Positions 56,110 through 64,000 of a DNA stretch of 64,000 nucleotides are shown here, piece by piece. Each line of letters begins with the position of its first letter. Position 1 is the first letter of the stretch. Below the pieces are notes generated by a model. That model was not told where the DNA came from. It worked only from the letters and a program-made list of their open reading frames with translations, and did not search any database. A program made the translations under genes and the position numbers. The stretch spans positions 28,619-92,618 of the forward strand of contig NZ_ABIC01000014.1 in NCBI RefSeq assembly GCF_000172075.1. Direction: 5' to 3'. The stretch is from Shewanella benthica KT99. Its GTDB lineage: Bacteria > Pseudomonadota > Gammaproteobacteria > Enterobacterales > Shewanellaceae.

Positions 56110-56676
56110 ATGTCAGATAAGCACTTTATTACCGCACAGGGATTGCTCGAAGATTCATTTCGCCTGGCGGCGCAGGTTTATGAGAGCGGTTTTCGTCCAC
56201 AATTTATCGTCGGGATCTGGCGTGGTGGTGCACCTATAGGGATTGCGGTGCAGGAATATTTCGATTTTAAACAGGTTGAAACCGATCATATTGCGGTACG
56301 TACCTCTTCTTATTATGGGATCGGCACCGACAAACAGAATAAGAAAATCAAGGTTCATGGACTGCATTATATCGTTGAGAATGCCAATGCCGATGATGGT
56401 TTGTTGATTGTCGATGATGTGTTCGATTCGGGCCGCAGTATTCACGCACTCAAGGATAAGCTCAGCGAGTTGATGCGTTTGAATATGCCAAAAGATGTGC
56501 GTATTGCCTGCCCTTACTATAAGCCCAAGAATACTTCGGTGCCGCTAAAGCCTGATTATTACCTTCATGAGTCGGAAGACTGGTTAGTTTTTCCTCATGA
56601 AGTCTCTGGTTTATCGGCCAAGGAGATCCTCGAAGGTAAAAGTGATCTGGCGAATATTAAAGAGCTTTTCGTTTAA
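56110..56676 (+). CDS. Phosphoribosyltransferase (hypoxanthine-type)
   Basis: 188 residues. The PRPP-binding motif reads LLIVDDVFDSGRS; the N-terminal half has GIWRGGAPIGIAVQEYF, and the C-terminal PDYYLHESEDWLVFPHE is common in purine-type members. It may act on hypoxanthine, xanthine or a pyrimidine; substrate cannot be fixed. Own terminator at 56706. ATG 56110 with GATGGGGATGG upstream. Confidence 0.85.
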   Translation: MSDKHFITAQGLLEDSFRLAAQVYESGFRPQFIVGIWRGGAPIGIAVQEYFDFKQVETDHIAVRTSSYYGIGTDKQNKKIKVHGLHYIVENANADDGLLIVDDVFDSGRSIHALKDKLSELMRLNMPKDVRIACPYYKPKNTSVPLKPDYYLHESEDWLVFPHEVSGLSAKEILEGKSDLANIKELFV

Positions 56677-56705
56677 GCGGCGTTAAGTCGTCTGACGAAT
56701 AAATG

Positions 56706-56738
56706 AAACCAGTGCATATCGCTATGCACTGGTTTTTT
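56706..56738 (+). terminator. Rho-independent terminator
   Basis: aaaccagtgcat-atcgct-atgcactggtttttt: 9-bp GC-rich stem and T run, 30 bp after the phosphoribosyltransferase stop. Confidence 0.9.
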
Positions 56739-56867
56739 GTGTTTTGGCCTTGCATTCCAGCTAGCTAAACAAAAATGTCTGATGGCTATAGCTTATCTAT
56801 CTGTTCACCGAGTTGATATGACTTGTCAGTGACTATGGTTTCTCTGCAATTGTGCTTGAACAGATTC

Positions 56868-56948
56868 TAATTGTTGGTAATTGTTGGTAATTGTTGATCG
56901 TTAGTCATGGCATAAACATTGTAAAAACAATCTCTATGCCATGACTAA
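56868..56948. repeat. Tandem ttgttggtaa repeats and a 14-bp perfect inverted repeat
   Basis: ttgttggtaa occurs twice in a row with a third partial copy (from about 56871), followed by ttagtcatggcata (56901-56914) and its exact reverse complement at 56935-56948. An inner pair attgt/acaat sits in the loop. No adjacent gene explains it. Confidence 0.85.
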
Positions 56949-57097
56949 ATGTTAATATTAATCAGTTAGTTAATATTTTTGTATGCGAGTCTACTATCGA
57001 ACGTTAGCGCTTCTTACTAAACATTAATCATATAAACCAAACTGGTCCAGACCAAGTTAACCCCAGATCAGGTTGAACTCGCTCACGAGATTACCCC

Positions 57098-59791
57098 TTA
57101 GTTCAGCAAGCGCTCCTTAATGGCGACACATCTCAACTCACTCTGGTGTGTTTGTAATAAGGCTTTTTGAGTGGTCGCCGAGAGTCCATGCTGCGTATTG
57201 ATGGTTTTTTCGAGTATGGCTATTCCCCCGTGGGTGCATCGAGTCGGGATCAAATATCGGCCATATACTTGCATAAAACGGTCACTCTTTTGCTCGTCTA
57301 CTTGAGTGAGTGACTCGAGTCTCTGCTCTGAACTCGCTGAGCTTAATCGTTGTTGCTCTCTTGGGTACAGGTGGGCCATGGCGATACCGAGTGTCGAAAA
57401 TGGCAATTGGCTGTCATGTTGAATATGAGTCAACCAATAGCGTTTAATGCCGGCTTCGGGTCTGGATACCCGAGCCGCAATGGCGGCATTTTTGCCGCGC
57501 GGGCTCAGATCTGTACTCAGCTCTTGGTCTATCAGAGCGCGGCTACCCAAATAGTCATAACGATTGACTTGGGTGATGATGTTCCAGCGCATCTGTTGAT
57601 CTATTTTCAATCCCTGGATACTGGCCTTGCCTGCCAACAATTCAACGAGGTGAGTCAAGGCATCCTGGCTGCGTGAAAATTGAATATAGGCATTAAACCA
57701 GAGGCGTTGAATATCGACGCTGTCACCGTTGACCATGGTTTTTCTCAGGCTCATCTGCTCTAAGCCTTTCAGTGCCATGTGAATATAACTGCGGTGATTT
57801 GGCAGTATCTGCTCGAGGTCAGATTTACTCTGATTAAGATTGGTCAGCACCTGTTTCAGGATGGCTGGCTCCTTCTCTTTGGGGAGATTAATGAAGACTA
57901 CGCCTAAGTATTCATTTAATGCCAGTTCACCGTCAGATACGCTCTCCCACAAGCTCTGCCATAACATGGAGCGTAACTTAGGCTCTTTGAGCATATTGAG
58001 GTGCTGCTTCACCGTCTCGAGCGAGCGGCTATCCAAGCTTACTTTCACGTAGCCTGAATCGAGATAGTTAGGATAGACAAGATCTGGACATCGAGTGCCG
58101 TTTAACTGCTTAACTCGCGTCCTCTCACCCTTGTAGCTTAGCGACATAGTGCGGACTCGGTGCAGCTCATTTCTGCCCTTGGTAAACAGTGCCAGTGTTA
58201 TCTTCTGCTCCCTCAGGGTAGGGCTTTGCTCGTTGGCTGGTGATTGTAGGAGGGAAAACTCACTTATGCGGTTATTTTTACAGGCGAACTCAGCTCTTAG
58301 GGTATTCACACCGGGAGTGTAGAGCCAATCTCTCTGCCATTGAGTCAGGTCGCGTTTGGCATGGATACTCTGGCTGGCAAAAAAGTCGGCCGGGCTGGCA
58401 TTTCGAGAGGCAAATTTTTCCAGGTAGCTTTTCAGGCCGAGTCTAAAATCTGCCTCACCGATCAAATGCTCGAGTCCCAGTAAACTCGCCTCTCCCTTGT
58501 AGACTCCGACCGAAGGCAGTCCCGACCCATAGGCATGATTGGCGAATAGCACATCATCCATATAAGCCCTGGATTTTATCGGGTCATAGAAGGGCTTCGA
58601 TTCTTGAGGGCCGTAGCCAAGCTGAGCCAAGGTCTTGTTGGTTATCAGCGAGCCTAGGCTCATATTCAACCAGCTTTCGTCCCACCAGTTTATGCTAATG
58701 AGCGCGCCAAACCATTGGGCGGAGAGGCCAGTCATGCTGGTTATTGCCATGCGTTCTTGTTGCTCTTGCGGGGAGAGACCCGCAAAGAGAGCGATATTCT
58801 CATCTATGCTGATGACTGCTGCGCTGGCGAGTGAGTCGTTATTGGTCAGAGTCGGGCTAAGCAGCAGATCGAACTTGTTGAATGGGTAGGGAGCGTGTAA
58901 ATACTCTTCCATGAAGCGGAGCCCTTTATCGATATCTGCAAACCAGAGTTGCGGGGAGATGTCGTCTGCGATAGCTTGCCTGGCAAATAAGCGAATGGGG
59001 TAGCTTGCTTGAGTACTGTCATCTTGCCAGACGCGATAGGCACCCGCGTGCAGGGAAAACATATGCGGGCTCAATATTGGGCTAGTAGGAAATTGCCACT
59101 GGTTTGACTCGGATGAGTCTATGATTTTCTGTTCTTTGACTGAGCTGATGACCACCCAGTCTTTGGGCACTGTGACATTCAGGCTATAGCTGGCCTTTAG
59201 ATTGGGTTGATCGAATGAGGGAAACATCATGCTGGCGGCATCGGGGGAGAAGTTCGATTCAAGATAGACGTTAGCATCTTTTGGATCCACGAAGCGGACT
59301 AAGCCCATGCCATAGTTGCCATAATTTTGTGTGTAACTGATCTCCACCGCGTTACTGCCAGACAGCAAGAGACTCGGGCTCAAGATAAAGGCCTTACCGT
59401 TATAGCTGGGGTAAATTTTGTGACCATTAATGATAAATGATTTTATGTCGGCTCGGAGCAGGTCTAAGGAGAGCGGCGTACTGGTATCGGATAGCTGAAA
59501 ATTAACTTGTGTGCTGCCACTGAAGTGCTCAGCTTGGGTTAAATCCAATGTTATTTGATAGCTGACTGCTGAGATTCGGGCACTACGAGACTGGGCTAAG
59601 GCTAGCTTAGCGGCAGAAGAGTTGCGTGAAACGCTATCGTGAACCTTAGGTTGGCTGGTGCTGTTACATGAGATGAGCAGTAGTGAGACAAGGCAGAGCA
59701 GACAGACACGCAGTAGATTCACAGCTTGGTTCCCGGCAGTTGAGAGATGAGTGGCAACACTAACCGATTTCTTTGCCGAGTGCGATAACAA
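57098..59791 (-). CDS. M1 aminopeptidase-like lipoprotein lacking the catalytic residues
   Basis: 897 residues. Lipoprotein signal with LISC (C42). The fold of family M1 is recognised by NFSPDAASMMFPSFDQPNLKASY (about 180-202), QWFGALISINWWDESWLN and the C-terminal helical domain. But the zinc motif HExxH is replaced by TGLSA (354-358), the third zinc ligand glutamate is a methionine (M377) and the GAMEN loop is ISIDEN. It cannot bind zinc in the normal way. A binding or assembly role is inferred. It is an outer-membrane candidate, upstream of lpoB in reverse order. Confidence 0.85.
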   Translation of the reverse strand: MLSHSAKKSVSVATHLSTAGNQAVNLLRVCLLCLVSLLLISCNSTSQPKVHDSVSRNSSAAKLALAQSRSARISAVSYQITLDLTQAEHFSGSTQVNFQLSDTSTPLSLDLLRADIKSFIINGHKIYPSYNGKAFILSPSLLLSGSNAVEISYTQNYGNYGMGLVRFVDPKDANVYLESNFSPDAASMMFPSFDQPNLKASYSLNVTVPKDWVVISSVKEQKIIDSSESNQWQFPTSPILSPHMFSLHAGAYRVWQDDSTQASYPIRLFARQAIADDISPQLWFADIDKGLRFMEEYLHAPYPFNKFDLLLSPTLTNNDSLASAAVISIDENIALFAGLSPQEQQERMAITSMTGLSAQWFGALISINWWDESWLNMSLGSLITNKTLAQLGYGPQESKPFYDPIKSRAYMDDVLFANHAYGSGLPSVGVYKGEASLLGLEHLIGEADFRLGLKSYLEKFASRNASPADFFASQSIHAKRDLTQWQRDWLYTPGVNTLRAEFACKNNRISEFSLLQSPANEQSPTLREQKITLALFTKGRNELHRVRTMSLSYKGERTRVKQLNGTRCPDLVYPNYLDSGYVKVSLDSRSLETVKQHLNMLKEPKLRSMLWQSLWESVSDGELALNEYLGVVFINLPKEKEPAILKQVLTNLNQSKSDLEQILPNHRSYIHMALKGLEQMSLRKTMVNGDSVDIQRLWFNAYIQFSRSQDALTHLVELLAGKASIQGLKIDQQMRWNIITQVNRYDYLGSRALIDQELSTDLSPRGKNAAIAARVSRPEAGIKRYWLTHIQHDSQLPFSTLGIAMAHLYPREQQRLSSASSEQRLESLTQVDEQKSDRFMQVYGRYLIPTRCTHGGIAILEKTINTQHGLSATTQKALLQTHQSELRCVAIKERLLN

Positions 59792-59846
59792 GCAAGCTCG
59801 AATGACTTTTTGTTATAGAAAGGGGGATGTTGGCAGTTGATTATAT

Positions 59847-59877
59847 AAAAATGCCAGTCATCTAGACTGGCATTTTT
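59847..59877 (-). terminator. Terminator of the lpoB operon
   Basis: aaaaatgccagtc-atcta-gactggcattttt, 8-bp stem with A and T runs on both sides. It sits about 25 bp past the lpoB stop codon. Confidence 0.9.
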
Positions 59878-59901
59878 ATCAAGTTAGCAAGTTACGCTAA
59901 A

Positions 59902-60495
59902 TTACAGTCCCAGGAATGACTTAGACTTAACCTTACGGATCTCTTTCTCATCAGACCATTCGATAAGGCCTGTTTCGAGATCCATCAGACGCATGGTCAT
60001 CTTGTAGTAAACATCTTTAGTGCTGCCTGATTGCTTAACTATGCTGGAAAGATTGCCATAAAGCATGTACTGGGCGCCAATTTGACGACCGAAGCTGATG
60101 GCGGTAGATGGGTCAACCATACCGGCATTGTTCTGGTAGTCCAGCTGCTTACGCACTTCGTCTACCTTGGTCATGTCGATAAAGCGGAACTTACCCGAGC
60201 GTAGTAACTTGTTGCTGATCGAGTCAGTGACCGATTCTGTATCGATATGCTCTGAAGTCTTGTTCTTGATCTTATCGACAAACATGATGGGACGGTCGTT
60301 TAGTGTCATCGCCACGATAGGTGGGAACGTCAGCATGCTATCAACCATCTTAGCCGTGATGGATTGAAGATCTGAAGAACCGAAGTTTTCATTGACCGTT
60401 TCCACCTCAGTGGCGTCACCATATTCGACTTTTGATTGGCAACCAACCAGTCCGACAGCGACAGCTAGCATAAAAATGAGTTTAAAATTTTTCAT
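59902..60495 (-). CDS. lpoB: Penicillin-binding protein activator LpoB
   Basis: 197 residues from ATG 60495, with GGAAG upstream. Lipobox LVGC. The sequence matches LpoB (DUF4810/YcfM-like): VDSMLTFPPI, DKIKNKTSEHIDTESVTDSI, QYMLYGNLSSIVKQ and a C-terminal WSDEKEIRKVKSKSFLGL. LpoB activates PBP1b at the outer membrane. Follows the COG3014 gene by 22 bases, probably in one operon with it. Confidence 0.88.
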   Translation of the reverse strand: MKNFKLIFMLAVAVGLVGCQSKVEYGDATEVETVNENFGSSDLQSITAKMVDSMLTFPPIVAMTLNDRPIMFVDKIKNKTSEHIDTESVTDSISNKLLRSGKFRFIDMTKVDEVRKQLDYQNNAGMVDPSTAISFGRQIGAQYMLYGNLSSIVKQSGSTKDVYYKMTMRLMDLETGLIEWSDEKEIRKVKSKSFLGL

Positions 60496-60517
60496 AGTGG
60501 CTTCCATTAAATGTGTA

Positions 60518-61909
60518 TTAGATGATTATTGAATAAAAACGTGTGTGATTACCAGTGTCTATTACCCAAACTAAGGTTGTTCTACCGCTCTTCACTTCTA
60601 TTTCTTGGCTCGGTGAATTATCAAGCTTGAGTGAGTAACGACCATTTTTGAGGTAAGTTCTGGCAATTTGTGCTTGTTTGGGTAGGGTAAGCCAGCTGCG
60701 TCTATCGGCTTGCTCCGTCACTACGTTGAATATCTGCATGGCGATGGCGGCAAAATCGGTTTCGTTATGTCTCTTCTTGCTGCTGCTCTCTACGCTTCTG
60801 GCCATCTCAGACTTGGCATAGACTCTGGCTGCCTGCCTCAATAAGGCGGCCGGGAGATCTTCCTTGAGGGCCGTGATTGCCAGTGCGCCTATATTGGCGA
60901 TGGGAGCCGCGGTTAAGGTCTTGCCTAAGCCGCTTAGTTTACCTTTTGCAACAGCACGAGAATTTGAAGTATAAGTGGCTAATGAGGCGGTCTGCCAGTT
61001 GCCATGAATAGTGAAGGGAATCGTTATACTCTTCTTTTCAGGGACAAAGCCACGTTCGAGCAGGATTATGACTTGGCCTTCCCCCTTCTTTTGGAACTTA
61101 GGTTTTCCCCATCTACGTTCAAACTCCTGCTGTTGAGGCATGGAGAGCTGTGTCGCTAAACGGACAAGATCTTGTTGCAGATAGGGGTTATCAGGGGTAA
61201 TTTGCGCGGCTTTACGGTAATCGATAAACGCATCGTTGGGCTCGCCTAAAATTTCATGTAACAGACCCGTGGTGTAGTAGCTGTAGGCATTTAAGAAGGA
61301 GCTGGTGACTGTGCCCGCGGCCTTGTCGAGTTTATTCATTTCCGCATCTATGGTGCCGTTCGCCATGGCTTGAACTGATTTCTGTGATTTTTGATATCTG
61401 GCCTGTTCTGAGCTTTGCAGCTGGTTACTGCGTCTGACTTCTACTAAGGCGCCTTCTCGATCGCCACTGAACAAGTAGTTTAGTGCTTGATATTGGTGCA
61501 ACATCACACGTTCATAACCCGGTCCGCGATAGGGGATCACATTGTCGTTTATAAATAGACTGCTGGCGGTGGCGCCTAGATCCGTGACACTCAAGGTCGC
61601 CTTATCATCAAATTTGAGATAGGCAGCAACGGCTTGTTGATAGTAATTTTTACTCGCCTCGAAATCGCCACTGATCTGAGCGACTCGTCCAGCTTCCTGA
61701 GCATAGAGCAGGCCATCTGCGCCGGAGATATTCGATGCCACATCTTCAATCCCTTTCATGGGGGTATTCGTGTTGAGCTGGGCTTTTATCGGGGCAATTT
61801 GCGACGGGTAATTGATGAAAATACTGTTAAATGCACAACCAGATAGGCTGAGGCTCAACAGAGGGATTAATAGCCAATGTTTCATTGTGCTCTTCATGGT
61901 ACTTTTCAT
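60518..61909 (-). CDS. COG3014-family lipoprotein
   Basis: 463 residues from ATG 61909, where GAGG lies 7-8 bases upstream, inside a hairpin (AGCCTC-AAT-GAGGCT). Two more in-frame ATGs follow. Lipobox LSGC. The N-terminal region has TPR-like helices (YYQQAVAAYLKFD, LLHEILGEPNDAFIDYRKAAQITPDNPYLQQDLV), the rest is beta-rich. Often found beside lpoB and ycfL-type genes. Function unknown; envelope location predicted. The start overlaps the stop of a deformylase fragment (ATGA). Confidence 0.82.
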   Translation of the reverse strand: MKSTMKSTMKHWLLIPLLSLSLSGCAFNSIFINYPSQIAPIKAQLNTNTPMKGIEDVASNISGADGLLYAQEAGRVAQISGDFEASKNYYQQAVAAYLKFDDKATLSVTDLGATASSLFINDNVIPYRGPGYERVMLHQYQALNYLFSGDREGALVEVRRSNQLQSSEQARYQKSQKSVQAMANGTIDAEMNKLDKAAGTVTSSFLNAYSYYTTGLLHEILGEPNDAFIDYRKAAQITPDNPYLQQDLVRLATQLSMPQQQEFERRWGKPKFQKKGEGQVIILLERGFVPEKKSITIPFTIHGNWQTASLATYTSNSRAVAKGKLSGLGKTLTAAPIANIGALAITALKEDLPAALLRQAARVYAKSEMARSVESSSKKRHNETDFAAIAMQIFNVVTEQADRRSWLTLPKQAQIARTYLKNGRYSLKLDNSPSQEIEVKSGRTTLVWVIDTGNHTRFYSIII

Positions 61910-62093
61910 CGTACAGCCTCATTGAGGCTATTATTGGCTTGCATAGCGCCCCTTTCAATCAAGGTGATACCTTGAAGATGAACATATTCGTGTTGAAAAA
62001 TCCGGGCAATAAAGCCCGTTAAGCTTGGATGATACTCTAGGCCATTAAGGTCTTGAAAGCTAACATCTTGATCCTTCAATTTTTTGGCACTAA
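61906..62093 (-). pseudogene. C-terminal fragment of a peptide deformylase
   Basis: An open frame with no ATG at its beginning: ...DQDVSFQDLNGLEYHPSL followed by TGFIARIFQHEYVHLQGITLIER. QHEYVHLQG is the third deformylase motif HExxH with one D replaced by V. The N-terminal motifs GxGLAAxQ and EGCLS are absent. A TTG at 62079 could start it, giving 57 residues. Its stop overlaps the next ATG. It lies directly behind slyX. Confidence 0.75.
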
Positions 62094-62096
62094 TAT

Positions 62097-62309
62097 TTAA
62101 TAGTGAGGTGGCGGGCCCTCATCTGACTGACTCACTATGTCACTCGGTTCTGCGGTTTGTAATTTACTGACTAAGAGTCGTATTGCTTGCTGCTGATCAG
62201 ACAGCAGACTATTTAACTTGATCACTTGCTGATTGAGATCTTCTATGGTGACATCCTGAAATGCCAGTCTCATCTCAAGATCTTCGACTCTCTGTTCTAA
62301 TTGTTGCAT
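62097..62309 (-). CDS. slyX: SlyX-family protein
   Basis: 70 residues from ATG 62309, with GAGGTA five bases upstream; the frame extends to 62339 without a better start. The protein is a coiled coil (LEQRVEDLEMRLAFQDVTIEDLNQQVIKLN) with the typical PPHY C-terminus. Role unknown; slyX is commonly beside fkpA or slyD genes, as here. Confidence 0.88.
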   Translation of the reverse strand: MQQLEQRVEDLEMRLAFQDVTIEDLNQQVIKLNSLLSDQQQAIRLLVSKLQTAEPSDIVSQSDEGPPPHY

Positions 62310-62317
62310 TTTTACCT

Positions 62318-63289
62318 CTAATGGACAGGCACTGGCCAAGTCTCGACTAAGCCATTGCTGCTAATGGTACGGATCTGGTTTGAATCCAGGTTAGCGACAG
62401 AGTATACAACGGCGCCCTTGATTTGGGCATGTTTGGTACGCTGAACCTGCCAGTTGGCCAAGGAATGACCGGTTTTTATGTCCCAGACCCTAACTTCTCT
62501 CGCCGGGGTGCCTGTCAGGAGTAAGGTATCATGGTTTGAAAAGCGCACCGCCGAAAAGTTCATTTTCCGACGGTTGATTTTTAACTGACTGATTTGTTCG
62601 CCGGTGAGATTATCCATAATCTTGGCTATTTTAGTGCTGTCACTCATAAATGACAGGCTGCCTGAGTCATTTAAGCTCACCTTAATGACTCGGTTATCGA
62701 ACTTCCAGCGATGAATGGGCTGACCTGTGGTGCTGTGCCACAAGATGGCTTGCATATCGTTTGAGCCGGTTAGGGCCAGTTTGCCATCGGCGGAAAGGGC
62801 CACACTATTCACTTTTTCTGCATGGCCGAGAAATTTAATTAAGGAAGGGGTCTTGGTGGCGGCCGACGGCATCAGCGACATGACACTGCCATCGGTGAGG
62901 CCTATGAGCAATGAACCTGAGTCGGATACCGCCACACTTTGCCCGGTCGATGGCAGTGACCACCAACCTAAAGATGAGCCATTTAGGATGCTCCAGAGGG
63001 CGACTGATTTTCTGCTTAAGGAAGCGGCAAACATTTGATTGGCAGAGATGGCGACATCGAAGGCGTCATTATCGGATCCACTGTGTAACCAAGTGTATTT
63101 TTGCCTGCCCGTGTCGAGATCCCACAGCTAAATTCCGCTATGGGCCGTGCTAACCAGGGCTAATTGTCCATTCTGAGACAGGCAGGCATCATAGCTAGGC
63201 TCGGTGATCAATGCCTGTGTGTCTATGGCATCAGGCTGACAAGCTGAAATGGCGAGAGTGCAAAAAACAATCGAAAAGAAACTTTTCAT
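62318..63289 (-). pseudogene. WD40-repeat lipoprotein with an in-frame amber codon
   Basis: From ATG 63289 (GAGGG upstream), a lipoprotein signal with LAISAC (C17), then PSYDACLSQNGQLALVSTAHSGI and TAG at codon 54 (63128-63130). The frame goes on with LWDLDTGRQKYTW, the expected WD repeat partner (GIxLWDLDTG), and several more WD40 repeats to a stop at 62318. Without the amber codon the protein has 323 residues. It is either a recent nonsense mutation or a readthrough site. The gene precedes slyX. Confidence 0.8.
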
Positions 63290-63456
63290 GAACTTGCCCT
63301 CAATGCTGTTGTCTCTAGCTCAAGTGAAATAGCATTTACATAGCTTGATTAAACATAAGTAATGTAATTGGAATAACGTATTTAACTAGTATAAAGTGGA
63401 TCGCCTTATAAGATAAGGTTATTGTCACGACTAGAAGATCCTGAGGAAGCTTTTAA

Positions 63457-64000
63457 ATGAAATCTATTTATAAATTATCACTGGTTGCTTTGGCCGTTAT
63501 CGGTCTGTCAGCTTGTAACCAAGAGCAGCAAACAACTGAGGCAGCGGCCAATGTTGAGTTAAAGACACAAGCACAAAAAGAAGCTTACAGTGTGGGTGCA
63601 TCTATTGGTAAATACATGTCTGGCCATATCAAAGAGCAAGAAGAACTAGGTATGCCTGTCGATCGTGACCTTATTGTTGCAGGTTTCAGTAGCGGTCTTA
63701 ATGACCAGCTTAAGCTGACAGAAGAAGAGATGCAGACCGTTCTTCAGGGGCTCGATGAGACGTTAAATGACAAGCGTGAGGCTCAAGCTACACTTCTTGC
63801 TGAAACAGCCTTGGCCGATAGCTCTGCATTCTTAGAGACTAATAAGGCTAAAGAAGGCGTAGTCACCACAGAATCTGGTCTTCAATATGAAGTAATGACT
63901 CCTGGTACGGGTGAGAAGCCTGTTGCCGAAGACATGGTCGAAGTTCATTATGTCGGTACGCTTACCGATGGCACTGAGTTCGATAGCTCGGTCGCTCGCG
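63457..64000 (+). CDS. FKBP-type peptidyl-prolyl isomerase (FkpA/FklB-like), 3' end cut
   Basis: Periplasmic proline isomerase and chaperone. 181 codons visible from ATG 63457, with GAGGAAG upstream. Lipoprotein signal (LSAC, C20) followed by the N-terminal dimerisation domain (QAQKEAYSVGASIGKYMSGHIKEQEE) and the start of the FKBP domain (TESGLQYEVMTPGTGEKP, VEVHYVGTLTDGTEFDSS). The lipobox makes a membrane-anchored variant likely. The rest lies outside the window. Divergent from the WD40 gene. Confidence 0.9.
   Translation, partial: MKSIYKLSLVALAVIGLSACNQEQQTTEAAANVELKTQAQKEAYSVGASIGKYMSGHIKEQEELGMPVDRDLIVAGFSSGLNDQLKLTEEEMQTVLQGLDETLNDKREAQATLLAETALADSSAFLETNKAKEGVVTTESGLQYEVMTPGTGEKPVAEDMVEVHYVGTLTDGTEFDSSVAR

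Noticed and set aside
1..64000. tRNA, rRNA and CRISPR arrays
   Set aside because: No cloverleaf with conserved TTCGANTC arm, no rRNA-like stretch and no regularly spaced repeats were seen by eye; a tRNAscan or CRISPR search could not be run.

Overview
The window reads as chromosomal DNA of a marine gammaproteobacterium, most likely a Shewanella. Reasons: the metK / tkt-epd-pgk-fba block, xerD-dsbC-recJ, srmB next to trmN6, slyX beside an fkpA-type gene, and several short palindromic repeats of kinds I associate with Shewanella. The many disabled genes and repeat insertions would fit a cold or deep-sea member, but that is inference. No rRNA, tRNA or CRISPR array was seen.

Layout. 1-7.6 kb: the end of a YjjX-type NTPase, serine permease sdaC followed by a deleted remnant of serine dehydratase, two GNAT acetyltransferases, a META-domain lipoprotein and two paralogous GAF/GGDEF-like proteins whose GGDEF motif is lost. 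8.4-16.2 kb: metK (with MetJ boxes) divergent from tkt, then epd, pgk and class II fba, a central-carbon block. 16.4-23 kb: a DUF481 outer-membrane protein, a ToxR-like membrane regulator overlapped by a second ORF, an unknown membrane protein, a large Cache/PAS/GGDEF-like protein and a radical SAM protein. 23.2-32.1 kb: an RND efflux operon, srmB, trmN6 and brnQ. 32.1-38.9 kb: xerD, dsbC, recJ, a methyltransferase and a YbaK-type deacylase, separated by repeat elements. 38.9-48.9 kb is an accessory and decaying stretch: a lipase lipoprotein with a membrane-anchored helical partner, a SEC-C protein, remnants of an RND pump and of two Y1 (RAYT-like) transposases, a complete IS66 element with an exact 8-bp target duplication, an LprI-like protein between 240-bp direct repeats, and many copies of a GACCCCTTTATC motif. 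49.1-64 kb: rpiA, a DUF808 protein, a LysR regulator divergent from lrgAB, a frameshifted phoD, a phosphoribosyltransferase, an M1-peptidase-like protein without its zinc ligands, lpoB with a COG3014 lipoprotein, a peptide deformylase C-terminal fragment, slyX, a WD40 lipoprotein with an in-frame amber codon, and the start of an FKBP-type isomerase.

Main themes. (1) Recent gene decay by recognisable small lesions: an 8-bp tandem duplication in phoD, an amber codon in the WD40 gene, and internal deletions in sdaA, a CBS-domain gene and two transposases. (2) Several families of structured repeats, including ~380-bp MITE-like elements with terminal inverted repeats and 3-bp target duplications, and a 121-bp repeat whose hairpin shows a compensatory base change. 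(3) Proteins that keep a fold but have lost catalysis: three GGDEF-like proteins and an M1-like lipoprotein.
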